Below are positions 21,816 through 33,439 of a stretch of DNA of 64,000 nt, one piece after another (position 1 is the first letter of the stretch; every line of letters starts with the position of its first letter). The stretch is from Chionoecetes opilio (taxonomy: Eukaryota > Arthropoda > Malacostraca > Decapoda > Majidae): positions 120,857 through 184,856 of the forward strand of contig JACEEZ010010936.1 in NCBI GenBank assembly GCA_016584305.1, written 5' to 3'. Under the pieces are notes generated by a model, which worked only from the letters and a program-made list of their open reading frames with translations, was not told the DNA's origin and made no database searches. Position numbers and translations under genes: made by a program.

Positions 21816-23519
21816 ACACGCACGCACACACCAAAAAAAAAAATATATATATATATATATATAAACGTGTACGAAACAGCGCGAAACTCAAGGAGATAAT
21901 GCGCGAAAGTCGGGATGGTAAGAATTTAGGACTCGGAGCGAACCTCGAGGATCGTGAAACTCGCATAGCGTGAAACTCGTGAGGGTACTGTATAGTCCAT
22001 TCATTTGAGAAAATCGGCTCTCATCCTCCCGTATAGTGCGGAAGGGTTGGTAAGCCTGCTAGCCAGTCTCATCACTCAGTGTGTGGCAAATATGAGCAGG
22101 AGAGGAGGAGGCTGATACAGTCCATATTAGGAGTGATAGGAGACAGTGAATGAGATAGTAGGATATACCAAGTGGATGGGGGAATCCTTACTGTGCTAGG
22201 ACTGTATGGGAGTAATGAAGAGAGAAGGAAAATAGTAAAAATACCGTATTTTCCGGCGCATAAGACGCACCCATATTTTACACAAATATTTTGAGAAAAT
22301 AAAATTATTAGTGTTTTGAGGACATATTTATTTTTTGTAAATTTATTAAAAGTTATTAATAAAAAAGGTTTTGTAAGGGAAAACAAAATATTTTGAGCAT
22401 GTACCCAAATACAATATTCACAGTGCAGTGAATGTAAATGAAAAATTATACTATTTAAAATATAAAGAGAAGGACAGTGTAGGGTAACCAAAATAATTTA
22501 TTGCAGGATGCTCCACGAATTGATATTCTAATATTTTCTACCCATGACATTTAGCTTAGATTTAATGTTGTAAGTATGCCTTTGTTGCTTTTCTGCTATG
22601 TGTTTAGGCTTTGTGGAAAATTGGCAGTAAAGATAATGGTATTATTTCGGTAGTGGGCTTTCAAAAGTCCTAGGATTCTTGAATAATAATGGTATTACAT
22701 GTACTAACGAAAATTATCAATACTATGGCAGTGTGAAACTTAGCAATGTTTGCAGGGTGGGCCTGGAGGGGCAGGGCGGGCACCCCCCCCCCCACACATA
22801 TGTAAACAAACACTGATTTCCGACAAAAACGAGCCAGATTAATTAAAAACACACCAAACTATTCAGGAAAACTAAGTTTCGACCTCGAAATCGGTGGTTG
22901 CCCTATAACAAAAATTTACCAAGATATTACACTGTAAGGTATTACTAAGGTAACCATCTCTATCTTTTTGTTATTGTTGAAGGGCACCGATGTCGGGATC
23001 GAAGATATTCTCCATGGTTTACACCTGTGAATCTATCACAGTCGCCAGGGTTGATTAGTCTTCCTCAGGAAGATACAGGTGAAGGCATGATGGTATGGTG
23101 TGATTCGGCCTTGAGGCGGATGAAGTTGTGGCGCCGTGATGGGTCTTGGTCTTGGTGTAATGTGTGGAAGGCTTCTGTCCCGTCTACAGGTACTGTTGCA
23201 GCCTTTTTACTAGCACTCTTTCCAGTTACAGTTTACAATTTCCTTATCCATAGAGATACAGGGGTGAGGATTGAGGGATCTAGGTGGTATAAAGGCCTAC
23301 CCTGTCTCACATCCATTTACAGTGGAGAGCGGCAGCGGGGTGATGTTTACATCTGACGACCATCTTGGCAGCAGAAACCGCCACCTTGTTGCCCCACCTC
23401 TTGTTTTCTCTTAAACTCCAACTTTTTCTTGATCTTATGCATTACTGTTGATATTATATGTAACACAGTCACAAATTTGTGTTCAGTGGTTTACTGCTCA
23501 ACACAGATCACTCCAGACC

Positions 23520-25330
23520 CCTTTAGTAATACCAAAGACATTCTACAACAAGATACCTCACTCCGGGGTGCCCTGTGGTGCGAGTGAAATCGACTTCCAC
23601 CGTGCGCGTGAAATCGACTTCCGCCGTGCGGCAGGAGTTAACCAGTCTGCTGGCCCATTCACTTGCTGCATATGACTTTCAATGAAAATCATATAGACCA
23701 TGGTTTATCAGTATATATGATATACTGTTATCTTCGTAAATGTTTGTTCTATAATATTATCAAATAAGAAACAGTAAAACACGCTAAAGAAATGCCATTA
23801 CGAGACTCTGAAGAAATATGCATGAACTTATTATTCACTTCAACTCTTCGCCATTTAAAACTTTGCGAGTCAACATTTACCATGAAATATATCAATAGAA
23901 GTGCAATTTTATTAGCTTTCCATTGATATATTTTGTTTTCTGATAAATGAATTAGAACCATGCATACATTACCGTTAACTAAATAAATAACATCATCAAT
24001 CGGGTAATTTTCCCGATTGATGATGTTATTTATTTAGTTAATGGTAATGTATGCATGGTTGTAATTAATTTATCAGAAAACTAAATATATAAGTGAATAA
24101 ATAAAATCATCAATCAGGAAAATTACCCGATTGATGATGTTATTTATTTAGTTAACGGTAATGTATGCATGGTTGTAATTAATTTATCAGAAAACGAAAT
24201 ATATCAATGGAAAGCTAATCAAATTGTGCTTCTATTGATATGTTTCATGGTAAATGTTGACTCGCAAGGTTTTAACCCGCTGAGTACCAGCTAAATATAA
24301 TAAAAAGTACACCCACAGCCCAGCTGATTTTGGATTTTTTTAATTCTTTTTATTAAAAAGGTGAAAAAAGAAGAAAACAAAAATTATCACTCATCTCGAC
24401 AAAATGGTGGTTCTAGGGGGGCTGGCGCACCCTCAGACATCAGCTAATTTAAGGTTCCCGCGCGCCTAGCCCTCAGCTGAGCGCGCAGCATGGCAGATGT
24501 ATGATGCGTCCAGTTTTCGGGTGGCGGTTATTTTCACACCACCCGAGCATCATTTGTGCTTTCATAGTTCATATATACCACGTATGTATCACATAATGTC
24601 ATAATAAGTCAATTTCAAGTGTGATAACTGGACATAGTAAAGTTTTCTAAATGAGCACGAGTAGCAGCAGCGCCCTCGCGTCCCGGTAACCCTGGCGACG
24701 GGCGGCCATGATGGATTTGTACCACAGCATAACACACGTACACACGCACCTCGTTTGTCTCTCAGTAATGACTCATGCACATCCCCTGTCCCAACAAACC
24801 TATACTTGAGGGTTGCCACGTATATAAGGCATATCCAATACCAATCTCAAGTCAATAGCTACCATAGAACAGGAGTAAATAAGGTATAAAGTCGCGGCAA
24901 AAAAAGTGGATAAGCTCGCGCCTCTAATCCGCCCCCCCTACCCAGACGGCGTGCCCACGCAGTTGCCGGTCACCGCCACTGTTGCCCCACATAGCAAGCA
25001 GTGCCCCATACCATTTTCAAGCCATTCCTTACCATAGAAGCCGCGAACCAGATTTTTAAAGGGCAGACACACATGGTGCGTCGCTGGGACTGGGCGTTGC
25101 ATACATACTTGACGCATCACATGCGTCGCTGGTATCCAGCGGGTTAAATGGCAAAGAGTTGAAGTAAATATTCTTTGGTCATATGCAGCAAGTGAATGGG
25201 CCAACAGACTGGTACAACACCTGCCGCACGGCGGCGCCACCGTCGGCGGATAACAGAAGTTGCATTGGAGGGACCGCGAGTGAGGTATCTTGTTGTAGGG
25301 TGTCTTTGGTAATACACCACCGGTCATTCT
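23520..25330. repeat. Interrupted foldback related to the 58.5 kb palindrome
   Basis: The sequence 23636-23675 (CCAGTCTGCTGGCCCATTCA) recurs inverted at about 25180-25217. The outward ATACCAAAGACA..CTACAACAAGATACCTCACT recurs inverted to about 25320. The inner arms meet at CATCAATCGGG/CCCGATTGATG (23992-24024), and a second copy of that apex lies at about 24108-24140. The right arm is split by the piggyBac-like element. Confidence 0.7.
24276..25143. mobile_element. piggyBac-like MITE with TTAA duplication
   Basis: TTAA (24272-24275 and 25144-25147) flanks CCCGCTGAGTACCAGC and GCTGGTATCCAGCGGG. CCC/GGG ends with a TTAA duplication are diagnostic of piggyBac-type transposition. The 868-bp interior shows no transposase. 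It lies in one arm of the foldback, so it is the youngest layer there. Confidence 0.85.
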
Positions 25331-25439
25331 GCATTCTCTGCCCGACCTCTCATTAGTAATATGGCCGCATTAGACGCAGGGAGAATTTTGCATTCCCTTT
25401 CTTGGAAAAAAACTGCATCTTATGCGCCGGCAAATACGG

Positions 25440-26212
25440 TAACTAAGGTGTTTTTATAGCAGGCTTGGGGGAAAAAATTGCGAGGAAATGTAGAAGACAT
25501 ATAGGAGGGTAGTTGATAGGAGGGACTTACGTCTGTGTATATACTGCCCTGTTGTGCCCCTTCTCTCCCCACATGTAGCAGGGAAAGAAAGGGCTACAGA
25601 GTGGCAAAGAAGGAAGATATGTGTCAAGCTCGAGCTCGAGCTTGACAGACGACCTACAAAGCGATACTATGCAGAAAAGGCCACAAGAAGAAGAAGACTC
25701 CACCTCCTTCAGAAAATATTTATATATCTCCACATAGCTCACCTATTACATAAGATAGGAACACGTGGTTTACATCATTGGATTAAGCAGTCATTGTACA
25801 TCTATACTATAACACAATTTTTAAAACTTGATAGGGTGAAAAACTAAGTACCTTCTTATCAAACTGGTGATGCTGGAGGTTGGCATGCCTGGTAAACCAG
25901 CCCCCAGCATCATCAAATTTATAAGGAGTTAAGAACCCATGATCAGTCGATCGGTTGTCTTTTATTATGAATTGTAACAATGCATACATCCCCACTGAAG
26001 CATTTATGATTCAAGACTATTTAGGCTACCTTTGCACCATATACACTCAGATAACAAAGATTCTTCAGTGTAAATATTTTTCTTAGATGCTCCTTTGCAT
26101 CTGCAGGAATTGGTAATTCTCCATTTGAAAAAATATACAAATCATCTATAGGTAATTAAAACTATAATTACATGTGCTACAGGAAAAGGCCATGTTTGGC
26201 CATTAAGTTTAC
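25440..26212. other. Intronic sequence with a small dispersed repeat
   Basis: 25570-25690 (GCAGGGAAAGAAAGGGCTAC ... ACAAGAAGAAGAAGAC) recurs at 33727-33843. A stem of GATGCTGGAGGTTGGC and GCCCCCAGCATC lies at 25869-25912. No exon seen. Confidence 0.45.
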
Positions 26213-26319
26213 CTTCCTTCACTCCCTCCGCAGCATCCATCATTTTATTGAAGTGTTGGTCCCTCAGCTCGGCCCCAAGCACGGGGCTGCCTGCTAGCTG
26301 GGCACAGGTTCTTACATAC
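26213..26319 (-). CDS. TRAPPC10: TRAPPC10 exon (seventh visible)
   Basis: Acceptor TTCACAG|GTATG, donor GGAAG|GTAAAC, 107 bp. The first base completes an Arg codon split with the previous exon (AG|G). The peptide is YVRTCAQLAGSPVLGAELRD followed by QHFNKMMDAAEGVKE. It corresponds to the helical YLQTSSLLASD...EERKHFCQEIL segment of the vertebrate protein (recalled). It ends one base into a Gly codon that is completed at 19626. Confidence 0.82.
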
Positions 26320-26427
26320 CTGTGAATGAAGGGAAAAATATAATTCCCTGCACCAGCTACCTCTTCATATAACTTCACACTCTATGTCTAAGGTCCAGCA
26401 TCACCTGTAGTCCAGCTGCAGCCTCAC

Positions 26428-26660
26428 CTTTCTAAGTCACTGATGGTCAGGTAGCACTCAGCCAGCTGTAGCTGTGTCTGGGTGGCCAGCCTCTGCCACC
26501 CCTCCTCCAGGAACACCGTCAGCTGGTCGGTGAGGAAGGTGGCAGCCTTCTGGGGTTCTCCCTGTGCCATGTAGAAGCTGGCCAGGTCTCGACCTATGAG
26601 TCGTGCTGACCGAATCCGCCCAATGTGTTTGTATGTGCTGATGGCAACCTCAGAAAGCTC
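26428..26660 (-). CDS. TRAPPC10: TRAPPC10 exon (sixth visible)
   Basis: Acceptor CATTTCAG|GAG, donor AGAAAG|GTGAGG, 233 bp. The peptide ELSEVAISTYKHIGRIRSAR then LIGRDLASFYMAQGEPQKAA is the best-conserved part of the TRAPPC10/Trs130 helical solenoid. IGRIRSA, G+DLA-FY and PQKA are shared with vertebrate TRAPPC10. It contributes to the TRAPPII-specific scaffold that acts with the core TRAPP Rab exchange module at the Golgi. Confidence 0.93.
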
Positions 26661-27037
26661 CTGAAATGGAGATGTTTTTTCAATAATTACCTCTTAATTG
26701 CCTCCTGAAGAACCAACTCTGGCAAAGATTTTTAGTGCTCCTCGGCAGCAAGTATGGACATGATTCTTGCAACATTTAAAGGCTTTTCAGAACTCAATCT
26801 TTTTCACATCAATAGTAATTATGCAAATGATTAAAACAAAGCAGAAAATCCTTTTTCCACATAAGGTGATATCTAAATTACACAATGTTACTTAAGGTAA
26901 ATTTTTGAGCAGATGACTGAATATCCTAAAGGTATCCCCATCATAATGAATTAACCCCTTCACTTTCAGATATATGAATGAATACTACATCAGTAAATTG
27001 AATCTGTAGTACTGCATCAAATATAGTAAGAACCCAC

Positions 27038-27226
27038 CAGGAAGTGCTTCTTGAAGGCCTGAGGGGAGGAGAGTGAGTCCTTCAGGCGGGTCATGGGGGA
27101 CTCCCTAGGAGGTTCCTCGTGGCTGTGTGGGTCATTGCCCATCCCACACACCAAGGAAATAACAATGTGCAGCTGGGCACTACTCGTCCCAATGCCGGGC
27201 ATCAGTCCACACAACACTCCCAGCTC
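27038..27226 (-). CDS. TRAPPC10: TRAPPC10 exon (fifth visible)
   Basis: Acceptor GTTGCAG|GAG, donor TCCTG|GTGGGT, 189 bp, phase 0 at both ends. The peptide begins ELGVLCGLMPGIGTS and ends RLKDSLSSPQAFKKHFL. These match the LGYLCGL and KKLKEALSS-EAF-KHYL blocks of vertebrate TRAPPC10. The middle is variable, as expected for this part of the family. Confidence 0.9.
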
Positions 27227-27865
27227 CTGCAACTAAAGAACACACACAACATTTTATTACACAATGAAAAAAAAAGCATCTTTCATGACCCATTATGATG
27301 TTCATGCCAACTATTGTATTTTACCGCATGCAAGACAAGCTAAAATTAGGTTGCATCTGAAAACTGAAAGTTGCTTTGATATCTTCAGGCATCATTGTTC
27401 TTCAGTTGTTACATCAAATTGTGTTCATTATTTTATCTTATGCCAGGCTTGCTGTTTGTTTAAAATTTGTTTACTTCATAATGCAGAAATTTACCTGGTA
27501 TAATTTTCATGAATCCATTTTACTGCTGGCCTCTAAAAATGGTAGTATGCCTACAATTTGAATCACTGTAGGAATGTCTTTAAAGCAACTACTTCAAATA
27601 AATCTTTATGATCTCAATCTTTTTGAAAAAGCTGCATCAAATTTCCTTTAGGTAAAGAACCATGGCATAATAGTGTTATGCAGATCCTTCACTGTATTTT
27701 CTTTTCTTAGAGATAGGAAAAGAAAATGTTTCATTGTCATACAAATGAGTGATGTGCTGAGGATGATAAAAAAGTAAAAGCAATGGGAAGGACAGACGGA
27801 CACAGTTCAGGGCCATAAGCAAGGACAGCCTCAGAATTACCACCATTCTCAACATGGGAACCCAC

Positions 27866-28063
27866 CTTGTCCCTGGCATAGGCCCAGAGAGGGGCAGTGT
27901 GGAGGGCATGGGCGTCGGTGGTGTGGTAGCGGTGCAGAGTGTCCGTTACCTCCAGGCAGGACAACACGCCCCAGCAGGCCACACCCCCGGGCGACACACT
28001 CACCTCCAGGATCTTCAGCTCCCCCACTGTGTTCTGCAGGAAGGTGAGGGCACGCGAAGCCAC
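27866..28063 (-). CDS. TRAPPC10: TRAPPC10 exon (fourth visible)
   Basis: Acceptor TTGTGCAG|GTG, donor GACAAG|GTGGGT, 198 bp, phase 0. VASRALTFLQNTVGELKILE, VSVSPGGVACWGVLSCLEV and LWAYARDK line up with the VAQRALELLHN..ELKLLEVSVPPGALDCWVFLSCLEV..LWSYA segment. It is among the strongest matches in the gene. Confidence 0.93.
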
Positions 28064-28904
28064 CTGCACAAACATCCATATTAAAAACACAGGAAGATTT
28101 TATCCTTCTTTTGTAAGATCAATAGTCAATAGTGGTGCTTTGGTTTGGTGGTCGCCTTTTATTTTTTCATCTTCTGCCCATCAAACTCTCAATTTCCCTG
28201 TTGTTTCTGCAGTCTTGGCCATGCATTAATTTGTCCATTCAATTACAGGCAGACGTGGTGATCATGACAATAAGGCTCTAGATACAATGCTATACTCAGA
28301 TAGGAAACCAACTAATAAACATAACAATGATGTCCAGCAACTCGTGACAGCAATAATGGAGACAATCACTTAATTGACAATAAAACAAAACATGTAGTAA
28401 GGGAAAACTTTCAGAACACCGCCCATGATGTGCATAGCTTTGAAATTTAACCTGTAAAAGAGTGGGATAAAGAATTCAAATTTGATCATGTGATGTCAAT
28501 CATTTCATACCAAACCCAAATACTCTGAACTGCAGTACACGAGATACTGCTGTGTATTATAATGAAGCTACACAATGGCAAAAGCTGTTGAAAATAAATG
28601 TATATCATTGCTTTATAAATGTTATAAAAGGTGGAATTATTACTGTGCTCAGTACTTACAATTGTGCAAAAGAATTCAACTGTATGTAAAAGCACACAGG
28701 AAAACCCTGGTTGAGAGTATGTGTTTTATACAATTGGCCTAACAAAACAGTACTGTAATTACATTTTGTATTTAATTATTATATGCACTACAATTTTTAA
28801 GTTGGTTGCGAAAACATTTGCCCTGTTGCAGAATCTACTTCCAGATTTTAGCAGGGTGTGAGAGGGAGGAAAACTGAATTTAATGGTGATGAAGAGCAAA
28901 GTTT

Positions 28905-29247
28905 GGGGAGGCGGTAGCAGTGGTTAGCATCTCCGAGTAGCATGCTCGGTAACCCGAGTTCGATCCCTGATGAGGGCGAATATCCACTTAAGATCTTTCT
29001 GCACCATCGAGTGGCCTAAGAACATCCACATGCTGCCCATTAACTTTACCTTCAATTGCGAGTGCATCGGAGAACACAGGGGACGGCATGAGCCTCTATT
29101 CACAAGCGTTCATTATAAAAATCCTGCTTGGGCCACCACGGGCGAGGGCTAACCATCACAGTCCTTGAGTGAGCCTCCAGGGCCTATCATTCCACCCCTT
29201 GAAATCACTGCCTACAGGCGCTATAGGCCAAGATGTAAAAAAAAAAT
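28905..29247 (+). mobile_element. tRNA-derived SINE, complete
   Basis: The head GGGGAGGCGGTAGCAGTGGT has an A box (TAGCAGTGGTTAGC-like) and a B box GAGTTCGATCCC. The body carries the GAGTGGCCTAAGAACATCCA and GGGCGAGGGCTAACCATCAC blocks and ends GCGCTATAGGCC before an A-rich tail. Minus-strand copies of the same family lie at 42439-42788, 44594-45030 and 60545-60800. It sits in a TRAPPC10 intron. Confidence 0.85.
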
Positions 29248-29736
29248 AAGGTATAGCTGAGTTAACAATCTAGATGGTGTTGATGAGATTGGTCTGAATG
29301 GTAAGACATGAGAACAGTTTCAGTTCTTGGAAATAGATATTTTCCATGGGGTCCATGGAAGCATGGAAGCGTGTGAGGAAACAACATTATTGGGGGGTCC
29401 GAACGAAATCTGGAGAGACGAGACTCTGTCCGTGGAGACAAATGTGTGAGTATTAGCAGGGATGCTCTGCTAAATGTTTTATATGGCTGTAATGCCTGCA
29501 TTCCTAATGCAGGATCAAGAAAAGGAGGGATCTGCAGGGAAATAAATTACTTGCAAACAAGGGAAATAGGTGATTTGATAAGGTAGGAAACTACATCATT
29601 AACGATACATGAACATTTTACGAACATCTGTCTCAATTCATACTTTTGGCATTTGTATACGTCTTACTCAGCTGCAAAAACATGAAGGCGGCGACATAAT
29701 AATGATGGTGGAGCTAACATCCTAACCAAAACTTGC

Positions 29737-29924
29737 CTCCCAAGGTTTATTGAGGTGTATGAGGAGCGCACACTGGCGCTGAAACAGGTAATTGCGAAAC
29801 TCCAGTAAGGTGACCTCCTTGGCACGAATCTTGGCCTGTACTGCTGCATCCAGGTCTGCAGTGAGGTGCAGCCCCTCCCACCGCTCACAGGTCTGGCTAA
29901 ACGTGCTCAGCCACCGTGGGGAGT
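29737..29924 (-). CDS. TRAPPC10: TRAPPC10 exon (third visible), with GC donor
   Basis: Acceptor CTTACAG|AC, 188 bp. The peptide starts SPRWLSTFSQTCERWEGLHL and ends FQRQCALLIHLNKPWE. It matches WLTFFCQPVKSWNGL...LRSYLFSRQCTLLLFLQRPWE of the vertebrate protein (recalled). The first two bases complete an Asp codon from the exon at 34912. The reading frame and the next exon require the exon to end at GAG, which is followed by GCAAGT. This is a GC-AG intron with an otherwise perfect donor context. There is no GT donor at that position. Confidence 0.9.
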
Positions 29925-30197
29925 CTGTAAGATTACCACCATAACAAACACTATCAAATCAACTGTCACCAAAATCACCTTTTCACTCCACAATTATCCC
30001 TTATGCTAATCAAATTCCACCACAATCATCAACATTGCCATTACCAACAATGCTGATTATACTCCGACATCAGGAACAATCCCATAATTCTACCATCTTA
30101 AACAAATTTTCAAAAATATTTTTTTGTATACTAAAAAAATCTGGGTCAATTCATTCAGATGATGACTTGAAAGTGCTCTAGTCGGGGTGATTTTCAT

Positions 30198-31000
30198 CAG
30201 GGGCGTATTTAGGATCTTGAAACATTGGGGGCTTAGCCCAGCCAAGAGATCTTTAAATTTTTACAGGATCATTTTCAATTTATATATGAGTATAATGAAT
30301 ATAAGATGCGAGACACTGTGCTCTACCAAAAGGCTCCGGTAATTTGCTTAGGATAACTTTCGAAACATGAAATTTGAATAAAATTAAGACAATCTGAGTT
30401 GGGGTTCAACTTTGTTATTATTTTTATTTTCATCAATAGGAGTAAAACCCTAAGAAAAAGAGAGCTTTGGCGTGATGAAGCAGTCATATAGATTGTATAT
30501 TCCCAATGATTTGTTCAATACTGAAATCTGACCAACCTCGGTCTTATAACTTTTTTTTTTTACATCACAAAGGACTGGTCAAAGACACAAAAATGCACTT
30601 CGAAAAAATGCACTTCGAAAAAAATAAATGCACTTCTGTTAACTCTGTGTCTTGTCCATCTGATATTCTCTTCTTCACCTCTCCAAAAGGTCTTTTGGTG
30701 TCTCCTCTAGCATGCACTCCTCATCTCCTCTGTTCTCTCATCCTGTTCTCTCCACCTCTCTCATGTCCTGCTTATAAAAAGGATGCCATCAGCATACACT
30801 AAGTAATATCTAACCAAATATCTTGTTTTTTACTAATTAAATATCTTGTTATTTTATGTTGGCCCCAGTCAGAGCTTATCTTATTTTTGTGATAAAAAAA
30901 ACTTAATAAATAAAAAAAATAAAAAAAGGTATTTTTCCGGGGTTATTCATAAAACATTCGGGGCTACAGCCCCCAATGCCTAGGCCTAACTACGTCCCTG
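30198..31000. mobile_element. hAT-like MITE
   Basis: It begins CAGGGGCGTATTTAGG with GGGGGCTTAGCCC inside. It ends with the inverse, GGGGCTACAGCCCCCAATGC then TAACTACGTCCCTG. The flanks ATTTTCAT and AATTTTTCAT are similar but do not give a clean 8-bp duplication. No coding capacity beyond chance ORFs. Confidence 0.65.
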
Positions 31001-31421
31001 AATTTTTCATCTAGAAGTGTTACATACTAGATCAAAGTTGCAAGTGGTGCTTCCTGGTCTTGGAGAAAAAAAATAGTACAGTTTATTGACAATTTCTCAA
31101 ATCATTAAACGTAAAGGTATGTAGATCTTTGTCTCCTTACCTGTGTACACCTACAATAAATTATTGCTGTACACCAATCATGTTGCACATGTACAACTAT
31201 TATCAAGAATGAAAAAAAAATCAACATTTTTTGTCTTACTTATTCTCGGCCTGGGCAACAATGGATATCCCTGTCAGTATTTGCTGCTGCTATACACTGC
31301 ATAGTCATACAACACGGTTTTATGGGCGACACAACACGCCGTGTTGTACGAAATCGTGTTGTTCGAATCATAGAAACCCATGTTACAATGTACTTATGGT
31401 GGACACCTCCGAAATGTTGTA

Positions 31422-32027
31422 CAGTGGTACCTTGACTTACGAGTGCCCCAACTTATGAGTTTTCGGAGTTACGAGCGATTTTTTTTTTTTTTTTTTTTTT
31501 TTTACGAGCAAGCTTCAGATACGCCGCCACTAGTTGGCGCAGCGAACGCCACAACATCCGCCCAGCATCCCGCGTCTCACTCGTTCACTTCACGTTGTTA
31601 CCTCGCCGTGGAAGTATCTCTGTTGTGTTGTGCTCACACGGGCGAATGCAAATGGTGGAGGGTGAGTGCAGTACGTTTAGCGGCAGTTCCACACACAGCT
31701 GTTTCCAACAGCTGATACACAGAGTATAAGCACTGGCGAATGCAAATGGCGGAGGGTGAGTGCAGTACGTTTAGCTGCAGTTCCACCCACAGCTGTTTCC
31801 AACGGCTGATACACAGAGTGTAAACACTAGCGAATGCAAATGGCGGAGGGTGAGTGCAGTCCAGTCATATAGGTGCAGTAAAAAAATTGGGGTGGTTTTT
31901 TGGGGGCTGGAACGGATTAATGGTATTTCAATTAATTTCAATGGGGAAAACTGATTTGATATACGAGCAAATTGAGTTACGAGCTCGATCAATGAACGAA
32001 TTAAACTTGTAAGTCAAGGTACCACTG
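31422..32027. mobile_element. Tigger-like MITE (CAGTGGTACCTTGACTTACGAG)
   Basis: 606 bp between TA dinucleotides. The ends CAGTGGTACCTTGACTTA and TAAGTCAAGGTACCACTG are inverted. The interior has two to three diverged copies of an approximately 95-bp unit (GCGAATGCAAATGGCGGAGG) and a 30-base T run at 31479-31503. The terminus strongly resembles Tigger elements of other animals (family knowledge). Confidence 0.85.
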
Positions 32028-32059
32028 TACTTTATCCCCCATATTAACACATTGCAATA

Positions 32060-33295
32060 CACACTACCCTCGTTTTCCCGGACTAATAGGGGGGAGCACT
32101 GGTCCGGGAAGCGCAAACGTCCGGGAATCGCAACAGTCCGAGGCCATTACCCACCCCCGAACGTTTATCCTACTCTAGTATTTACTGTCCGGCAACCGCC
32201 AATATCAATTACCCCGCCGCGGACTTTTACGTCACTTTGTTGTTTTTAGGGCTGTGAGGATCCCTTGGGGAACGCTATGAGCCCTGGTGATGTCCTATGA
32301 TGCTATCACAGGCGCTGTAGTTGACCTATCTTCCTCAGGAAGGCATAGGTGAGGCGGATGACAGCGTGTTGCCGGGAGGGGTGGACGCCAGCCGCCGCCA
32401 GCGGCAGGTCACAGGTGGCGACATTCAGGGTGAGGAGTTGAGAGCGTAGCACTACATGGTGGGAGTGGAAGCGTGGACAATGCAGCAGAAAGTGTTCAAT
32501 AGTCTCAGAGACGTTCCTGCAGCAGGGGCAGTGGGGGTCAGGGGACTGACGGAGGCAGTGCACGTGAACCGTGAGTGTCGTGTGCCCAAATGTAAACAAT
32601 ACGACCGCTGAGCATGCTGCCACCTGGCGGGTGGCCAGCCACCGCCAGCAGGGTGGGTAGGTCACAGGTGGCGATGTTCAGGGTGAGGAGTTGAGAGCGT
32701 AGCACTACACAGTGGGAGCAGAAGCGCGGACACTGCAGCAGAAAGTGTTCAATAGTCTCAGAGACGTTCCTGCACCAGGGGCAGTGGGGGTCAGGGGACT
32801 GACGGAGGCGGTGCAGGTGAACCGTGAGTGTCGTGTGCCCAAATGTAAACAATACGACAGCTGAGCATGCTGCCACCTGGCGGGAGGCCAGCCGCCGCCA
32901 GCAGGGTGGGCAGGTCAAAGGTGGCGCCGTTCAGGGTGGAGTTGAGAGCGTAGCACTACACGGTGGGAGTGGAAGTGCGGACACTGCAGCAGAAAGCGTT
33001 CAATAGTCTCAGAGACGTTCCTGCACCAGAGGCAGTGGGGGTCAGGGGACTGACGGAGGCAGTGCAGGTGAACTGTGAGTGTCGTGTGCCCAAATGTAAA
33101 CAATACGGCCGCTGAGCATGCTGCCACCTGGCGGGAGGCGCGGACACTGACCAGGGGTGACAGGAGACGCTCGGACCGCCGGACAACTTTGTCGATTTAC
33201 GGACTGGACCAGGCATTTGTCCGGGACTCTGACATATCCCCGGACCTCGGATTCTGACCGGCAAATCCGATATCCGGGAAAACGAGGGTTGTGTG
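32060..33295 (-). mobile_element. CACACAACC-family Tigger-like element with tandem modules
   Basis: CACACTACCCTCGTTTTCCC (left) and GGGAAAACGAGGGTTGTGTG (right) lie between TA dinucleotides. In reverse orientation the interior contains three copies (about 240-250 bp period) of the LINE-like knuckle module CPWCRNVSETIEHFLLQCPRF plus its C-terminal extension. Open frames of 97-126 codons on the minus strand come from this. No transposase seen. Confidence 0.8.
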
Positions 33296-33439
33296 TACAT
33301 ACATTGCCTTTACAATAAATATATATATATATATAATCAATATATTGTAAATATGCACTCATCTTGGTCCCTTACCTTAATTATAATGGTGGGAGAAAGT
33401 TTGGAAAGAAATTTCTAAGAAAAAAATATAAAAATAAAC

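Larger units (their letters stand above)
20420..21990 (+). mobile_element. Tigger/pogo-like TIR element with transposase relic, 1571 bp
   Basis: Left end CAGTACCATCCCGAGTTTCG, right end CTCGTGAGGGTACTG, TA on both sides. It carries the N-terminal piece of a pogo/Tigger-type transposase at 20874 and a SINE tail plus (TA)n near 21.7-21.86 kb. Family copies occur at 12402, 19701, about 33465 (reversed), 41838 and 61.8 kb. Confidence 0.75.
22244..25439 (-). mobile_element. Second long TIR element (ACCGTATTTTCCGGCGCATAA family), 3196 bp
   Basis: Left CCGTATTTTCCGGCGCATAA and right TTATGCGCCGGCAAATACGG are flanked by TA. Internal blocks (22680-23340) match 6.9-7.9 kb of the first copy in reverse orientation. 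No transposase was recognised. It contains an inserted foldback (about 23.5-25.3 kb), which is itself split by a piggyBac-like MITE. Confidence 0.7.

Noticed and set aside
28905..28985. tRNA gene on the plus strand
   Set aside because: This is the head of a SINE repeated at four other places in the window, with a SINE body and A-rich tail.
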